DNA from: Porphyromonas catoniae ATCC 51270
GTDB lineage: Bacteria; Bacteroidota; Bacteroidia; Bacteroidales; Porphyromonadaceae
Direction: 5' to 3'
DNA: 64,000 nucleotides
Assembly (NCBI RefSeq): GCF_000565015.1
Contig: NZ_JDFF01000019.1
Span: 1 to 64,000 of the forward strand
Each line of letters opens with the position of its first letter. Positions within the stretch are counted from its first letter, which is position 1. Below the pieces are notes generated by a model. The model was not told the origin of the DNA, searched no databases, and saw nothing but the letters and a program-made list of their open reading frames with translations. Position numbers and translations under genes: made by a program. Below are positions 37,245 through 45,851 of the stretch, piece by piece.

Positions 37245-38585
37245 CTAGAGCCCTGTATAATTATGTGGAGTGATGCGACGCATTTCGTCCTTCACCTCTT
37301 GGCTAACGGAGAGCGTTTCGATGAAGTCATGAATCGACTGCTCAGTAATATGCTCATTCGTGCGAGTCAGGGCCTTGAGTGCCTCGTAGGGCTTAGGATA
37401 CCCTTCCCGACGAAGAATGGTCTGAAGTGCCTCAGCGACCACAGCCCAGTTACTATCTAGATCTGCATGCAGAGCCTCTTCGTTAAGGAGGATTTTACCC
37501 AGCCCCTTGCGCAGGCTCTTGAGTGCAATCATACTATGCGCTAGAGGAACTCCAACGTTACGTAGCACCGTGGAGTCAGTAAGATCTCGCTGCAAACGGG
37601 AAATCGGGAGCTTGCGAGCGAGGAAGCCAAAGATTGCATTGGCCAAACCAAGGTTTCCCTCCGCATTCTCAAAGTCAATTGGGTTTACCTTATGAGGCAT
37701 TGCAGAGGAACCCACCTCACCTGGTCGTATCTGTTGCTTGAAGTACTCCATGGAGATATACATCCAAAAGTCTCGTGCTAGGTCGATCAAGATAACGTTG
37801 ATGCGGGTCAAGACATCGAAGAGCGCTGCGAGCTGATCATAATTGGAAATCTGGGTAGTGAATGCCTCACGCTTTAGCCCCAGACTATAGACAAACTCCG
37901 TGGCGAAGTGCTTCCAGTCATGATCAGGATAAGCCACTGCATGGGCATTAAAATTCCCCGTTGCGCCACCGAACTTCGCCGTATGTGGTATCGCCTCAAG
38001 CACCTTAATCTGTTCCTCCAAACGATAGACATAGACCTCCAGCTCTTTCCCCAAACGTGTGGGTGAGGCAGGCTGTCCATGTGTGCGGGCAAGCATAGGC
38101 ACATGCACCCACTGGTCAGCGTAGAACTTCAATTGGTCTACTAGGCCACCGAGCTCGGGTAGATACACATGCTCCACCGCCTCACGTATCATCAGTGGGA
38201 ACGAGGTATTGTTAATGTCCTGAGAGGTCAAGCCAAAGTGAATGAACTCCTTCTCATCCGAAAGCCCCAGTTCGTCAAACCGCTCTTTGAGGAAGTATTC
38301 CACCGCCTTCACGTCATGGTTTGTCGTACGCTCAATCTCCTTAATGCGTAGAGCGTCTTGGCTAGAGAAGCTGAGGTAGAGGTCGTGCAGTCGCTCACGA
38401 CGCTCTTCACCCAATACGTGGCGAAGCGATGGGAGTTCCTCCGAGAGCGCAATGAAGTACAACACCTCTATCCGCACACGATAGCGGATAAGAGCCTCTT
38501 CAGAGAAATAGGAGGCCAACGCCTCGACTTGGGCACGATAACGGCCATCAACAGGAGAAATAGCTTGAAGCGAATCGAACTGCAT
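37245..38585 (-). CDS. purB: Adenylosuccinate lyase
   Basis: The 446-residue protein carries the fumarase/aspartase superfamily signature GSSAMPHKVNPIDFENAEG (about residues 284-302), plus TNHDVKAVEYFL near 80 and ARTHGQPASPT near 157. It splits fumarate from adenylosuccinate and from SAICAR in purine synthesis. I chose ATG 38585 (MQFDSLQAISPVDGRY), the conserved family start; an ATG 12 codons upstream is less likely. purC is also in this window but 9 kb away on the other strand. Confidence 0.95.
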   Translation of the reverse strand: MQFDSLQAISPVDGRYRAQVEALASYFSEEALIRYRVRIEVLYFIALSEELPSLRHVLGEERRERLHDLYLSFSSQDALRIKEIERTTNHDVKAVEYFLKERFDELGLSDEKEFIHFGLTSQDINNTSFPLMIREAVEHVYLPELGGLVDQLKFYADQWVHVPMLARTHGQPASPTRLGKELEVYVYRLEEQIKVLEAIPHTAKFGGATGNFNAHAVAYPDHDWKHFATEFVYSLGLKREAFTTQISNYDQLAALFDVLTRINVILIDLARDFWMYISMEYFKQQIRPGEVGSSAMPHKVNPIDFENAEGNLGLANAIFGFLARKLPISRLQRDLTDSTVLRNVGVPLAHSMIALKSLRKGLGKILLNEEALHADLDSNWAVVAEALQTILRREGYPKPYEALKALTRTNEHITEQSIHDFIETLSVSQEVKDEMRRITPHNYTGL

Positions 38586-38624
38586 GACTAGAGAAAGATT
38601 AAGTAAGAGCGAGGGAAACAAAGA

Positions 38625-38673
38625 AGCGAAGCCTAGCTAACCTCCCCGTGAGGGAGCTGAGCTAGACTTCGCT
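38625..38673 (-). terminator. Hairpin between DUF4293 gene and purB
   Basis: AGCGAAG-CTAGCT outer stem and CTCCC/GGGAG inner stem form a long imperfect hairpin; on the minus strand it is followed by TCTTTGTTT. It could terminate the bamD-rpoZ-DUF4293 transcript upstream of purB. Confidence 0.65.
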
Positions 38674-38707
38674 AATGGGTCTAAAGAGGCATCGGCATCT
38701 GTCGAGG

Positions 38708-39166
38708 CTACCTAAGGCGATTGGAGGTGCGGATGAGCATCTCATCGTAGATCATCCTGCGAGCAGCTAGATAGAGCAAGGGCAGGCAGATGATCGGCAG
38801 TGCCAGTGGGAAGCGTATCCCAAAACTTGCATCGTTGGCGGAGCAGAATCTCCAGCTAACGAAGGCAATATACATCAGCTCTCCCACTATGAGGAAGAGC
38901 AGTAGAACCGTGAAGCGCATCTGAACCATCCGCCTCTTATATAAGAAGACCAGCCTTAGAGCAAGTACGGCCGAGACGATACTCAGCGCACCTATACCCC
39001 AGACATTATGTTGCCCTACACCATCGGTGCCATTATATATATGCCAATTATCCAGGAAGCAGAAAGTCCCACCTGGCAGTGTAAAGACGGCGATATCCTG
39101 AAAAGCAAAGACGGCCATCAGAAGGGCTACTAAGACGAGCCAGACAGTCTGTATTCGTTGCCACAT
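38708..39166 (-). CDS. DUF4293 family membrane protein
   Basis: The 152-residue protein has four predicted membrane segments: about residues 7-23 (VWLVLVALLMAVFAFQD), 55-75, 83-105 (FTVLLLFLIVGELMYIAFV) and 120-137. It begins MWQRIQTVWL, the conserved DUF4293 start. The family is confined to Bacteroidota and has no known function. It lies 26 bp behind rpoZ in the bamD-rpoZ-DUF4293 order, an arrangement I recall as common in Bacteroidales. Confidence 0.85.
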   Translation of the reverse strand: MWQRIQTVWLVLVALLMAVFAFQDIAVFTLPGGTFCFLDNWHIYNGTDGVGQHNVWGIGALSIVSAVLALRLVFLYKRRMVQMRFTVLLLFLIVGELMYIAFVSWRFCSANDASFGIRFPLALPIICLPLLYLAARRMIYDEMLIRTSNRLR

Positions 39167-39192
39167 AGTAGCTTAAAACGAAAGGAAATGGA

Positions 39193-39519
39193 TTATTTCT
39201 TAGTGCTACCTGCGATGTTGTAGTACAAGTCGCCATCCTCATATTCTTTCGCTGCGATGAGGGTTGGCTTAGGCATGCGCTCATACTGACGGGATAGCTC
39301 GATCTGCTCTTGGTTCTCAAAGATCTCCTGAGCATCGTCACTAAATACAGCGAACTCCTGCAAGCGTGTCTCCAGCTCTTGCTTGGTCTCAGCAGCAATC
39401 TGATTAGCACGTTTCGCGATAATCATCACCGTTTCGTAGATGTTCTCCGTATCTTGGCTGAGACGAACCATGTCTCGGCTAATCGTATTGGTTGGTACGT
39501 TCTTTTTGTACTTGGGCAT
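39193..39519 (-). CDS. rpoZ: RNA polymerase omega subunit (Rpb6-like)
   Basis: The 108-residue protein matches the Bacteroidota form of omega: NTISRDMVRLSQDTENIYETVMIIAKRANQIA near residues 11-42 is the Rpb6/omega core that clamps beta-prime. The C-terminal part (LIAAKEYEDGDLYYNIAG) is typical for this phylum. It helps assemble and stabilise RNA polymerase. The gene is 42 bp behind bamD. Confidence 0.88.
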   Translation of the reverse strand: MPKYKKNVPTNTISRDMVRLSQDTENIYETVMIIAKRANQIAAETKQELETRLQEFAVFSDDAQEIFENQEQIELSRQYERMPKPTLIAAKEYEDGDLYYNIAGSTKK

Positions 39520-39561
39520 ATCTGTTACTGTCTATATATTCAGGAGGGGGAGGAGAGATGG

Positions 39562-40368
39562 TTAGTCGTTCACCTTACGACTATTCATACGCTGATAGAT
39601 GCGCTGTGCCTGCTTTAAATACTTCCCCTCGGGAAAGTCATTCACATAGGCATAATAGGCATCAATGGCATCACGGAGACGCTCTTGGAGCCTCTCAGGT
39701 ACACTCAGATCTGCTTGATCTTGCTTAGCCTTGAGGATGAGGAAGTAAATATCTTCCTTATGCTTTGTGTAGGGGTAATCCTTGAGTGCGTTTTGAGCAG
39801 TGATGACACACGACTCATAGTTATTCCCAAGGTAAAGCCCAAGGTCATAATAGAGCTTGGCTGCGAGGTACTCCTTGTAGGCAAGCTTATCCTGAAGGTC
39901 AAAGAGCATCAGCTGTACATCATTGACATGTACCCCCTTGGGATAGAGGTCGAGGTAAGTCTGAAGCTCCTTTATTGCCCCCAACGTCGCCGACTGGTCA
40001 AGCCGAGCATCGGGAGAAGCCTTGTAGAGGCAATAGCCTGCCTTATAATGTGCTTCCTCAGCCATGGGAGCCTTGGGATAGCTGGTATAATAGTTCTGGA
40101 AATAGCGTGAGGCATCTGACTCTTGTCCCTCATTGAAATAGGAGTCAGCTAGAAGGTAGGTACTCTGAGGCCCCTCTGTCGTCCCAACTAAAGAGGGGAC
40201 GACATCCTCCAGCAAGCTGATCACACGACCATATTTCTTCTCGTTATAGCTCTTCTTGGCAAACGAATACCGCTCAGCCACATCTGTAGACTTCTGCACA
40301 CGATAGTACTCTCCGCACGAAGTGAGGAGCACGATCCCAAGGTAAGCCAAACAAAGTCTCTTAATCAT
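39562..40368 (-). CDS. bamD: Outer membrane protein assembly factor BamD
   Basis: The 268-residue lipoprotein has lipobox LLTSC near residue 18 and five tetratricopeptide-like repeats, seen as SFAKKSYNEKKYGRVISLLE, YLLADSYFNEGQESDASRYF, YKAGYCLYKASPDARLDQS and later copies. BamD is the essential periplasm-facing partner of BamA in inserting outer membrane proteins. I chose ATG 40368 (MIKRLCLAYLG), which gives a normal signal; upstream ATGs at 40383 and 40386 are possible. A -7 element (TATCTTTG, 40420 to 40413) lies about 50 bp upstream. Confidence 0.88.
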   Translation of the reverse strand: MIKRLCLAYLGIVLLTSCGEYYRVQKSTDVAERYSFAKKSYNEKKYGRVISLLEDVVPSLVGTTEGPQSTYLLADSYFNEGQESDASRYFQNYYTSYPKAPMAEEAHYKAGYCLYKASPDARLDQSATLGAIKELQTYLDLYPKGVHVNDVQLMLFDLQDKLAYKEYLAAKLYYDLGLYLGNNYESCVITAQNALKDYPYTKHKEDIYFLILKAKQDQADLSVPERLQERLRDAIDAYYAYVNDFPEGKYLKQAQRIYQRMNSRKVND

Positions 40369-40420
40369 ACTATATTGTCTCATCACAGCTCAGAGCAGAG
40401 CGCTGAGCCTCGCAAAGATA

Positions 40421-41119
40421 CTACTTTCCTATATAACGTAGTGATGATGCTTTATATGCTCCCTGCGATCATGGTACGAGGTAGGTGTGCTACAAGGGTG
40501 TAGCGAAGCGGTGAGTGAAGCCATCACAGCCAGAGAAACAAGGGGTCAGTAGCTAAGGCAAACCCGACGAGACAAAGAGCATAGGTGGCACGGCGGCTAA
40601 AGACTCTCCCCCCCATGAGGGAGTGAGCTTTAGACCGATCCATGCACCTCTGACATGCTGTACGCTTTTCCTCCCTCTGGCTACACAAGTCATACCGAGG
40701 AGGCTCAAGGACGAAGCGCGAAGGGGCGGCTTTGGATAGGTTGGAGGAACATGAAGAATACCCCTTCTTAGCGCCTCCTAGTCCTAGCCTTGGCGTAGGA
40801 ACTCATGTCCTACTTGTCCCAAGCAAGCACGCCTGAAGGCATAGCAATGCCCTAGGCGTAGCCGAGAAATCTCTGTTACCGTAAGTAATATAGGATTCTC
40901 CTCGAGGAAGCTACTAAGCCCTCCGGGAAACCCGAAGGGAGATGCACAGCATGATGTCATCATCTTGGAAGCCAATGCACACCCGAGGTTCTGTGGCGGA
41001 AAGACGTCCTTCTGTATCACATCTTGCATCAGAAGGTGCACTCATCGAGGAGACAGTCTGTAGTGTTACCCTACTTGTCTCATGGATAGTCTTCCCAATC
41101 TTATTCCCGAGATTGTTAC
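40421..41119. other. 700-bp stretch with no intact gene, downstream of a riboswitch
   Basis: Neither strand carries a recognisable gene. The longest minus frame (85 residues, 41041-40784) resembles nothing known to me and has no start signal. Several hairpins are visible, the clearest being CTAAAG.CTC.CTCCC with its complement at 40600-40637. The B12 riboswitch upstream points into this stretch on the minus strand. It may hold a decayed riboswitch target, a long leader, or an unrecognised RNA. Confidence 0.5.
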
Positions 41120-41376
41120 ACTTGGATCTTATAAGCAGGTCTCCTGGCTTATCATCCTGACATCTTCTTCCTTGCTGACCTTCCCAAGATCTGGTCTCAG
41201 TGGCAGAGCCGTAGCCCCTAGCGGAGAAAGAAGCCCACAGATCGTATTACGATTGTAGGGGATGACTTACAGTAGCGGGCACTGCGTCGGACTCACACCG
41301 ACTTCCCTTGCTGGCTCTCCTTCCTTAGCGAAGTACTCCTTACTCCCCTCTTACGAAAGAGCCATACTTGTAAGAC
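41120..41376 (-). ncRNA. Cobalamin riboswitch (AdoCbl-type)
   Basis: Read on the minus strand it shows the conserved blocks in order: GGGAAGTCGGTGTGAGTCCG, then CAGTGCCCGCTACTGTAAG, and finally the B12 box AAGCCAGGAGACCTGC (41150 to 41135). It would bind cobalamin and control a downstream gene, usually a B12 transporter or B12-independent isozyme. A -7 element TACCTTTG (41388 to 41381) starts it. No intact gene follows for about 750 bp, the next being bamD, whose own promoter lies in between. Confidence 0.9.
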
Positions 41377-41456
41377 ACCACAAAGGTACGACAAAAAATA
41401 CAAATAAAAGAAGGAGCTGGGAGGTATAAGAATGAAAGGGCTCAGCCCCTCTGCTC

Positions 41457-42638
41457 TTACCAGCCTTTAGTTATCATGCCACTGCCGAAGCAGATATGGT
41501 GGTTTTCATCGTAGAGGACAGCGTACTGCCCTGGGGCAATGCCCTGAATATCCTCCTCGCTATCTATGCGGTAGCCCTCTTTCGGGTCGTAATAAAGCGA
41601 CCCTCGAGCAAACTCTGGTGTATGTCGGATCTTAAAAGTAATCGGTAGGGGCTGACGCTCCGCCTCCCCGACGGGGCGATCCTCGCCTTCTCGCACGAGG
41701 GCATCGTAGCTCCATGGGTCGAGGCTAATGAAGTCACACCGATCCATGGCTATGTGTCTCCCATACTGGTCTCTGGGGTCATAGCCCTGGGAGACGAGGA
41801 TGATGTTTCGGCGAATATTCTTCTTCACCACGAACCACGGCCCACCACTAAGCCCAAGCCCCTTCCTCTGGCCAATGGTATGGAACCAGTACCCTTTGTG
41901 CCGACCCAGTACCTTGCCTGTCTCACGCTCGATGATGAGGCCTTCCTTCTGCCCCAACGCCCGCTCAATGAACTCATTATAATTCACCTTCCCTAGGAAG
42001 CATATCCCTTGGCTATCCCTGCGTTTAGCACTGACCAAGTGTGCCTCCTCCGCCACTGCCCTGACCTCGCTCTTGAGCAAATGCCCTGTGGGAAAGAGGA
42101 GCTTCCTCACCTGAGCAAAATTAATTTGCGCCAGGAAGTCTGTCTGGTCTTTTATCGGATCTGGTGCGGTAGAGAGGAAAAGATGATCCCCCACAAACGT
42201 TGTCGTGGCATAGTGTCCCGTAGCAATAAAATCAAAGTCCTTCCCCCACTTCTCTTCAAAGCAGCCGAACTTAATGAGCTTATTGCACATCATATCTGGA
42301 TTCGGGGTCAGCCCTGCTCGGACTGTATCGATCGTGTACTGTACGACACTCGCCCAATACTCCTCATGTAGCGAGACCACCTGTAGCGGACAATCGTACT
42401 GCCGGCTTAGATGACGCACTACCTCTAGATCATCCTCCCATGAGCAATCCGTGAAGCCCTTCTCCTCCATCCCAATTTGGATATAGAAGAGTGTCGGCCT
42501 ATAGCCTGCCGAGCAAATCAGATGAACGACCACAGAGCTATCCACCCCACCCGACACCAGCACAGCAATCCGGGGTGAGGAGATGCCACTACGGGCGATG
42601 CGCTCCTTCAGCGGAGCAGTAAGCGAAGCAATATCCAT
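41457..42638 (-). CDS. mnmA: tRNA-specific 2-thiouridylase
   Basis: The 393-residue protein has the PP-loop ATP site SGGVDSSVVVHL near residues 29-40, the NPDMMCNKLIKFG motif with the catalytic Cys near 114, and SQGICFLG with the second Cys near 210. The C-terminal half includes WFHTIGQRKGLGLSGGPWFV. It thiolates U34 of tRNA-Lys, -Glu and -Gln; tRNA-Lys (TTT) is in this window. A start 15 codons upstream would lie inside the -7 element TATCTTTG (42688 to 42681), so ATG 42638 is chosen. Confidence 0.94.
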   Translation of the reverse strand: MDIASLTAPLKERIARSGISSPRIAVLVSGGVDSSVVVHLICSAGYRPTLFYIQIGMEEKGFTDCSWEDDLEVVRHLSRQYDCPLQVVSLHEEYWASVVQYTIDTVRAGLTPNPDMMCNKLIKFGCFEEKWGKDFDFIATGHYATTTFVGDHLFLSTAPDPIKDQTDFLAQINFAQVRKLLFPTGHLLKSEVRAVAEEAHLVSAKRRDSQGICFLGKVNYNEFIERALGQKEGLIIERETGKVLGRHKGYWFHTIGQRKGLGLSGGPWFVVKKNIRRNIILVSQGYDPRDQYGRHIAMDRCDFISLDPWSYDALVREGEDRPVGEAERQPLPITFKIRHTPEFARGSLYYDPKEGYRIDSEEDIQGIAPGQYAVLYDENHHICFGSGMITKGW

Positions 42639-42680
42639 ACACTCATCCAACAATCCCTCCACGAGGAAGGATTTCCACCG

Positions 42681-42688
42681 CAAAGATA
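42681..42688 (-). promoter_or_regulatory. Promoter -7 element of mnmA
   Basis: On the minus strand TATCTTTG reads toward mnmA; a TTTG lies 23 bases upstream, slightly beyond the usual spacing. Its position rules out the longer mnmA start. Confidence 0.6.
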
Positions 42689-42847
42689 GTGAAGCAGTAG
42701 GGAGTGGACGGCAAACGGGGTAAAGTATAACGTGGTGGTACCTGCTTCACACAGGATTTCACCCCGCCTAGTAGACCGAGATAGCCTAGCGACCCAAGAC
42801 GCCCCTCTCTCTGCATACTCTCCTCCTCTACCCCACCACCCTACAAT

Positions 42848-42953
42848 AGGTATCCTCGTAACCTATGAGGAGGTACCGAGGATACCTCACGAGACGTTAC
42901 GGGGATACCTCCTCAGGGTTTCCCTCGGCACCTATTTGGGGATAACAAAACCT
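42848..42953. repeat. Array D1: four to five units (AGGTATCC-ACCT family), 23-bp pitch
   Basis: Unit ends (ACCT) fall at 42864, 42887, 42910 and 42933, exactly 23 bp apart; a degenerate fifth ends at 42953. Example units are AGGTATCCTCGTAACCT and AGGTACCGAGGATACCT, near-palindromes with AGGT/ACCT arms. The array lies between divergent mnmA (-) and the glucanotransferase gene (+). The same family occurs at 56.6 kb. Confidence 0.88.
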
Positions 42954-43097
42954 ATGGTATCAGGAGGCTGGAGATAGCCTGTCTAAGGAAACAGAGCCGT
43001 CTCGATCTACTCCTTGTAGAGAGGCCAATTAAGGTAGGAGCAGAAGCCCGCTTCCCGACCCTTTGGGCGCTACCCTCTCCCCACACCTAAAATTACG

Positions 43098-43105
43098 TAC
43101 CTTTG
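43098..43105 (+). promoter_or_regulatory. Promoter -7 element of the glucanotransferase operon
   Basis: TACCTTTG lies 23 bp before the ATG at 43128. A -33 element is not obvious. Confidence 0.6.
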
Positions 43106-43127
43106 CAGGCGAAGGTAGCTTGACAGA

Positions 43128-45851
43128 ATGAAACTTACCTGCATAGTCCATTACCGCACCCTCTGGGGCGAGACGCTCTACATCTCTGGGGACAGCCCTA
43201 CCTTAGGCTCTTGGGATGAAGCAAAGGCACGCCCACTCACGTACACCCCCGATGATCAATGGCTCATTGAGCTGGAGCTCCCCGAGCCTTCCCCCAATGC
43301 TCTTTCCTATCAGTACCTTGTCCGAGATGCGGAGGACAGGATAAGTCGCCGCGAAGGCCTACTACATCATCACATCACCCTACGAAGGGACGTAGATCGC
43401 ACCTATGCCTTCGATAGCTGGCTGGATACACCTCCAGATGCCCCGAGCTTCAGCGTTGCCTTGCTCGACGTACTCAAGGGGCATTCCCCCGAGGCTCCAA
43501 TCCTCCTTTCCCCCGACACGCCTCAAATAACCTTCCAAGTCTTCACCGCAGCCGTCCCGAGGGGTGCGCAGCTCCTCCTCTCGGGGAGCAGTGATACGCT
43601 AGGGGCATGGAGTAGGGAGCGTATGCAGAGGATGCACCACCTCGGCGGAGGACGCTGGGCGGTCACCCTACCTTACCATATAGAGCAAGGAGAGGAAAGA
43701 TACTGGGAATATAAGTTCGTCATCCAAGGTATAAGCGAAGAGACACTCCAATGGGAAGAGGGGGAGAATAGAGTCGTTACCTTCACCGAGGAAGCACAGG
43801 GACAAGACATCACGATTACCGATGGTCTGGCACACTTCTCCTCAGAGCCTCTTCGTCTCTCGGGCTGTGTCGTCCCCCTATTTGCTCTCAGAGGGGAGCA
43901 GGACTTCGGCATTGGAGACTTTGGGACACTTCGAGGGATGATTGATCTGGCTCATGAGGCAGGGATGAATGCCCTACAACTACTCCCAATCAATGACACC
44001 ACCTTCACCCGTGGGGAGCGAGACTCCTATCCCTACAATGCGATTTCCGTAGATGCTCTTCACCCGATTTATATCAACCTCACTCAGCTCTCCCCGCTAC
44101 ATAATGTAGAGCTAAGAGCAAAGCTCGAAGAAGTAGGCAAGACACTCCGAGGGAAGGAGACCATAGACTATCCACAGGTGATCCGCCTGAAAGAAGAGTA
44201 TCTTCGTGCGCTCTTCGATCAGGAGGAGCCAGGGCAACAACTCGACGACAGCTTTGCTACCTTCCTCAGAGAAGAGGAACGCTGGCTGGAGCCTTATGCC
44301 TATTATTGTCTCCTCAGAGACAAGCATGAGGGACTCCCCCCTACGGCATGGGGTGATGATCGGCACTACGACCTACGGCGATTACGTACCACCTACAGTA
44401 GCGTGGCGGATACTAAGACTCTGCTCTACCATAAATGGGTGCAGTACCTCCTACATACCCAGCTCACCGAGGTGCGGGACTACGCACGCAGCCGGGGGAT
44501 CTTCCTCAAGGGAGACTTGCCCATTGGCGTCGCTCCTCATGGCGTAGAGGTATGGATAGCTCCCGAGCTTTTTCACCTAGAGCAGAGTGCGGGTGCGCCA
44601 CCTGATGACTTCGCCGTAGACGGGCAAAACTGGGGCTTCCCCACCTACAACTGGGAGGCAATGGCAGGGGATCGATTCCTCTGGTGGCGGAGACGTCTGG
44701 AGCGACTCTCCCGTTACTTCGATGCGCTACGTATAGATCATGTGCTGGGCTTTTTCCGTATATGGGAGGTACCCCGTAGTGAGGTATCGGGTCTGCTGGG
44801 ACACTTTCATCCTACCTTACCCTACACCCTAGAGCAGTGGCAAGATTTCCTCGGAGAAACACCACTTATCCCCCTACTTACCCACCCCCTTATCCACCAA
44901 GAAGACCTACAAAGCCTCCTGGGAAGGGAGACCCTAGATGACCTCGTAAGCCAGGGGATCATTTACCCGACATCCGAGGACAAGCTCTACACGCTACGTC
45001 ATACAAGTCAGCAAGCCTACGAGGATAAGACCATCATTGAGGCCGTAGGGGGAGAAGCCACAGCAAGGCTACTCAGTCAGCTCTGCACCGAGACGGCTCT
45101 CATCCGTGATCCCTACAGCGAGCGATACCATCCACGTATCTCTTGGGAGCGAAGCCTCCTTTTCCAGCATTGGGAGCCTTCCCTCCAAGAGGCTTGGCTC
45201 AAGGTAAGCCAAGACTTCTACTACGTCCGTCATAATGCCCTCTTCAGAGACACAGGGTACTCACGCCTTTCGGCCCTTGTCGAGCAAACAGGGATGCTCC
45301 TCTGTGCCGAAGACTTAGGCATGATTCCCTCGACCGTACCCGAGGTGCTCCACCAGCTCCAGATCCTCTCCCTCGAGCTCGAGCGTATGCCGAAGGACTT
45401 CACCCCACACGGATGGGCAAGTCCTCAGCTCTTCCCCTACCACAGCATCGCCACAACCTCCACCCACGATATGCCTTCGCTTAGGGGCTGGTGGCACAGC
45501 CTACCCAAGGATAAGAGGCAAGCCTACCTCATCGAGGAGCTTGGGCGAAGCAGGGAAGAGGTACCCGCACTCCTTGCCCAAGAGACACTGGTCTACCGCC
45601 TCATCCTTCAGCACTATCTTACGTCTCCTGCGCTGGGGGTGCTTCTCCCTCTCTCCGACTGGATGTCCATCGAGGGCAACCTTGCCAAGCAAAGTCCCGA
45701 AGAGGAGCAAATCAATCACCCCGAGCAGGCAGACCATTACTGGGCTTACCGCCTCCCCTTCAGTGCAGAGACTCTACTAAGGGATTACCCTCACTGGGTA
45801 CAATTCATCCAACAATACATGCATCACTCAAATAGATCACACCGCCTATGA
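43128..45851 (+). CDS. malQ: 4-alpha-glucanotransferase, GH77 with two CBM20 domains (DPE2-like)
   Basis: The 907-residue protein has two N-terminal CBM20 starch-binding domains (about residues 1-100, TLYISGDSPTLGSWD, and 130-245, LLLSGSSDTLGAWS). The GH77 barrel follows: GSGIGDFG-like GEQDFGIGDFGTLR near 263, ALRIDHVLGFFRIWE with the nucleophile Asp near 537, LLCAEDLGMIP with the acid Glu near 727, and TSTHDMPSLRGWW. This layout is that of plant DPE2, which moves glucosyl units between maltose and glycans. Length matches the large type, not the 500-residue MalQ. No signal is seen, so it acts in the cytoplasm on glycogen or maltodextrin. Its stop overlaps the phoH ATG. Confidence 0.9.
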   Translation: MKLTCIVHYRTLWGETLYISGDSPTLGSWDEAKARPLTYTPDDQWLIELELPEPSPNALSYQYLVRDAEDRISRREGLLHHHITLRRDVDRTYAFDSWLDTPPDAPSFSVALLDVLKGHSPEAPILLSPDTPQITFQVFTAAVPRGAQLLLSGSSDTLGAWSRERMQRMHHLGGGRWAVTLPYHIEQGEERYWEYKFVIQGISEETLQWEEGENRVVTFTEEAQGQDITITDGLAHFSSEPLRLSGCVVPLFALRGEQDFGIGDFGTLRGMIDLAHEAGMNALQLLPINDTTFTRGERDSYPYNAISVDALHPIYINLTQLSPLHNVELRAKLEEVGKTLRGKETIDYPQVIRLKEEYLRALFDQEEPGQQLDDSFATFLREEERWLEPYAYYCLLRDKHEGLPPTAWGDDRHYDLRRLRTTYSSVADTKTLLYHKWVQYLLHTQLTEVRDYARSRGIFLKGDLPIGVAPHGVEVWIAPELFHLEQSAGAPPDDFAVDGQNWGFPTYNWEAMAGDRFLWWRRRLERLSRYFDALRIDHVLGFFRIWEVPRSEVSGLLGHFHPTLPYTLEQWQDFLGETPLIPLLTHPLIHQEDLQSLLGRETLDDLVSQGIIYPTSEDKLYTLRHTSQQAYEDKTIIEAVGGEATARLLSQLCTETALIRDPYSERYHPRISWERSLLFQHWEPSLQEAWLKVSQDFYYVRHNALFRDTGYSRLSALVEQTGMLLCAEDLGMIPSTVPEVLHQLQILSLELERMPKDFTPHGWASPQLFPYHSIATTSTHDMPSLRGWWHSLPKDKRQAYLIEELGRSREEVPALLAQETLVYRLILQHYLTSPALGVLLPLSDWMSIEGNLAKQSPEEEQINHPEQADHYWAYRLPFSAETLLRDYPHWVQFIQQYMHHSNRSHRL

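Noticed and set aside
40421-41119. RNase P RNA or tmRNA in the unexplained stretch
   Set aside because: The conserved RNase P core (GAGGAAAGTCC-type) and the tmRNA ends were not found on either strand.
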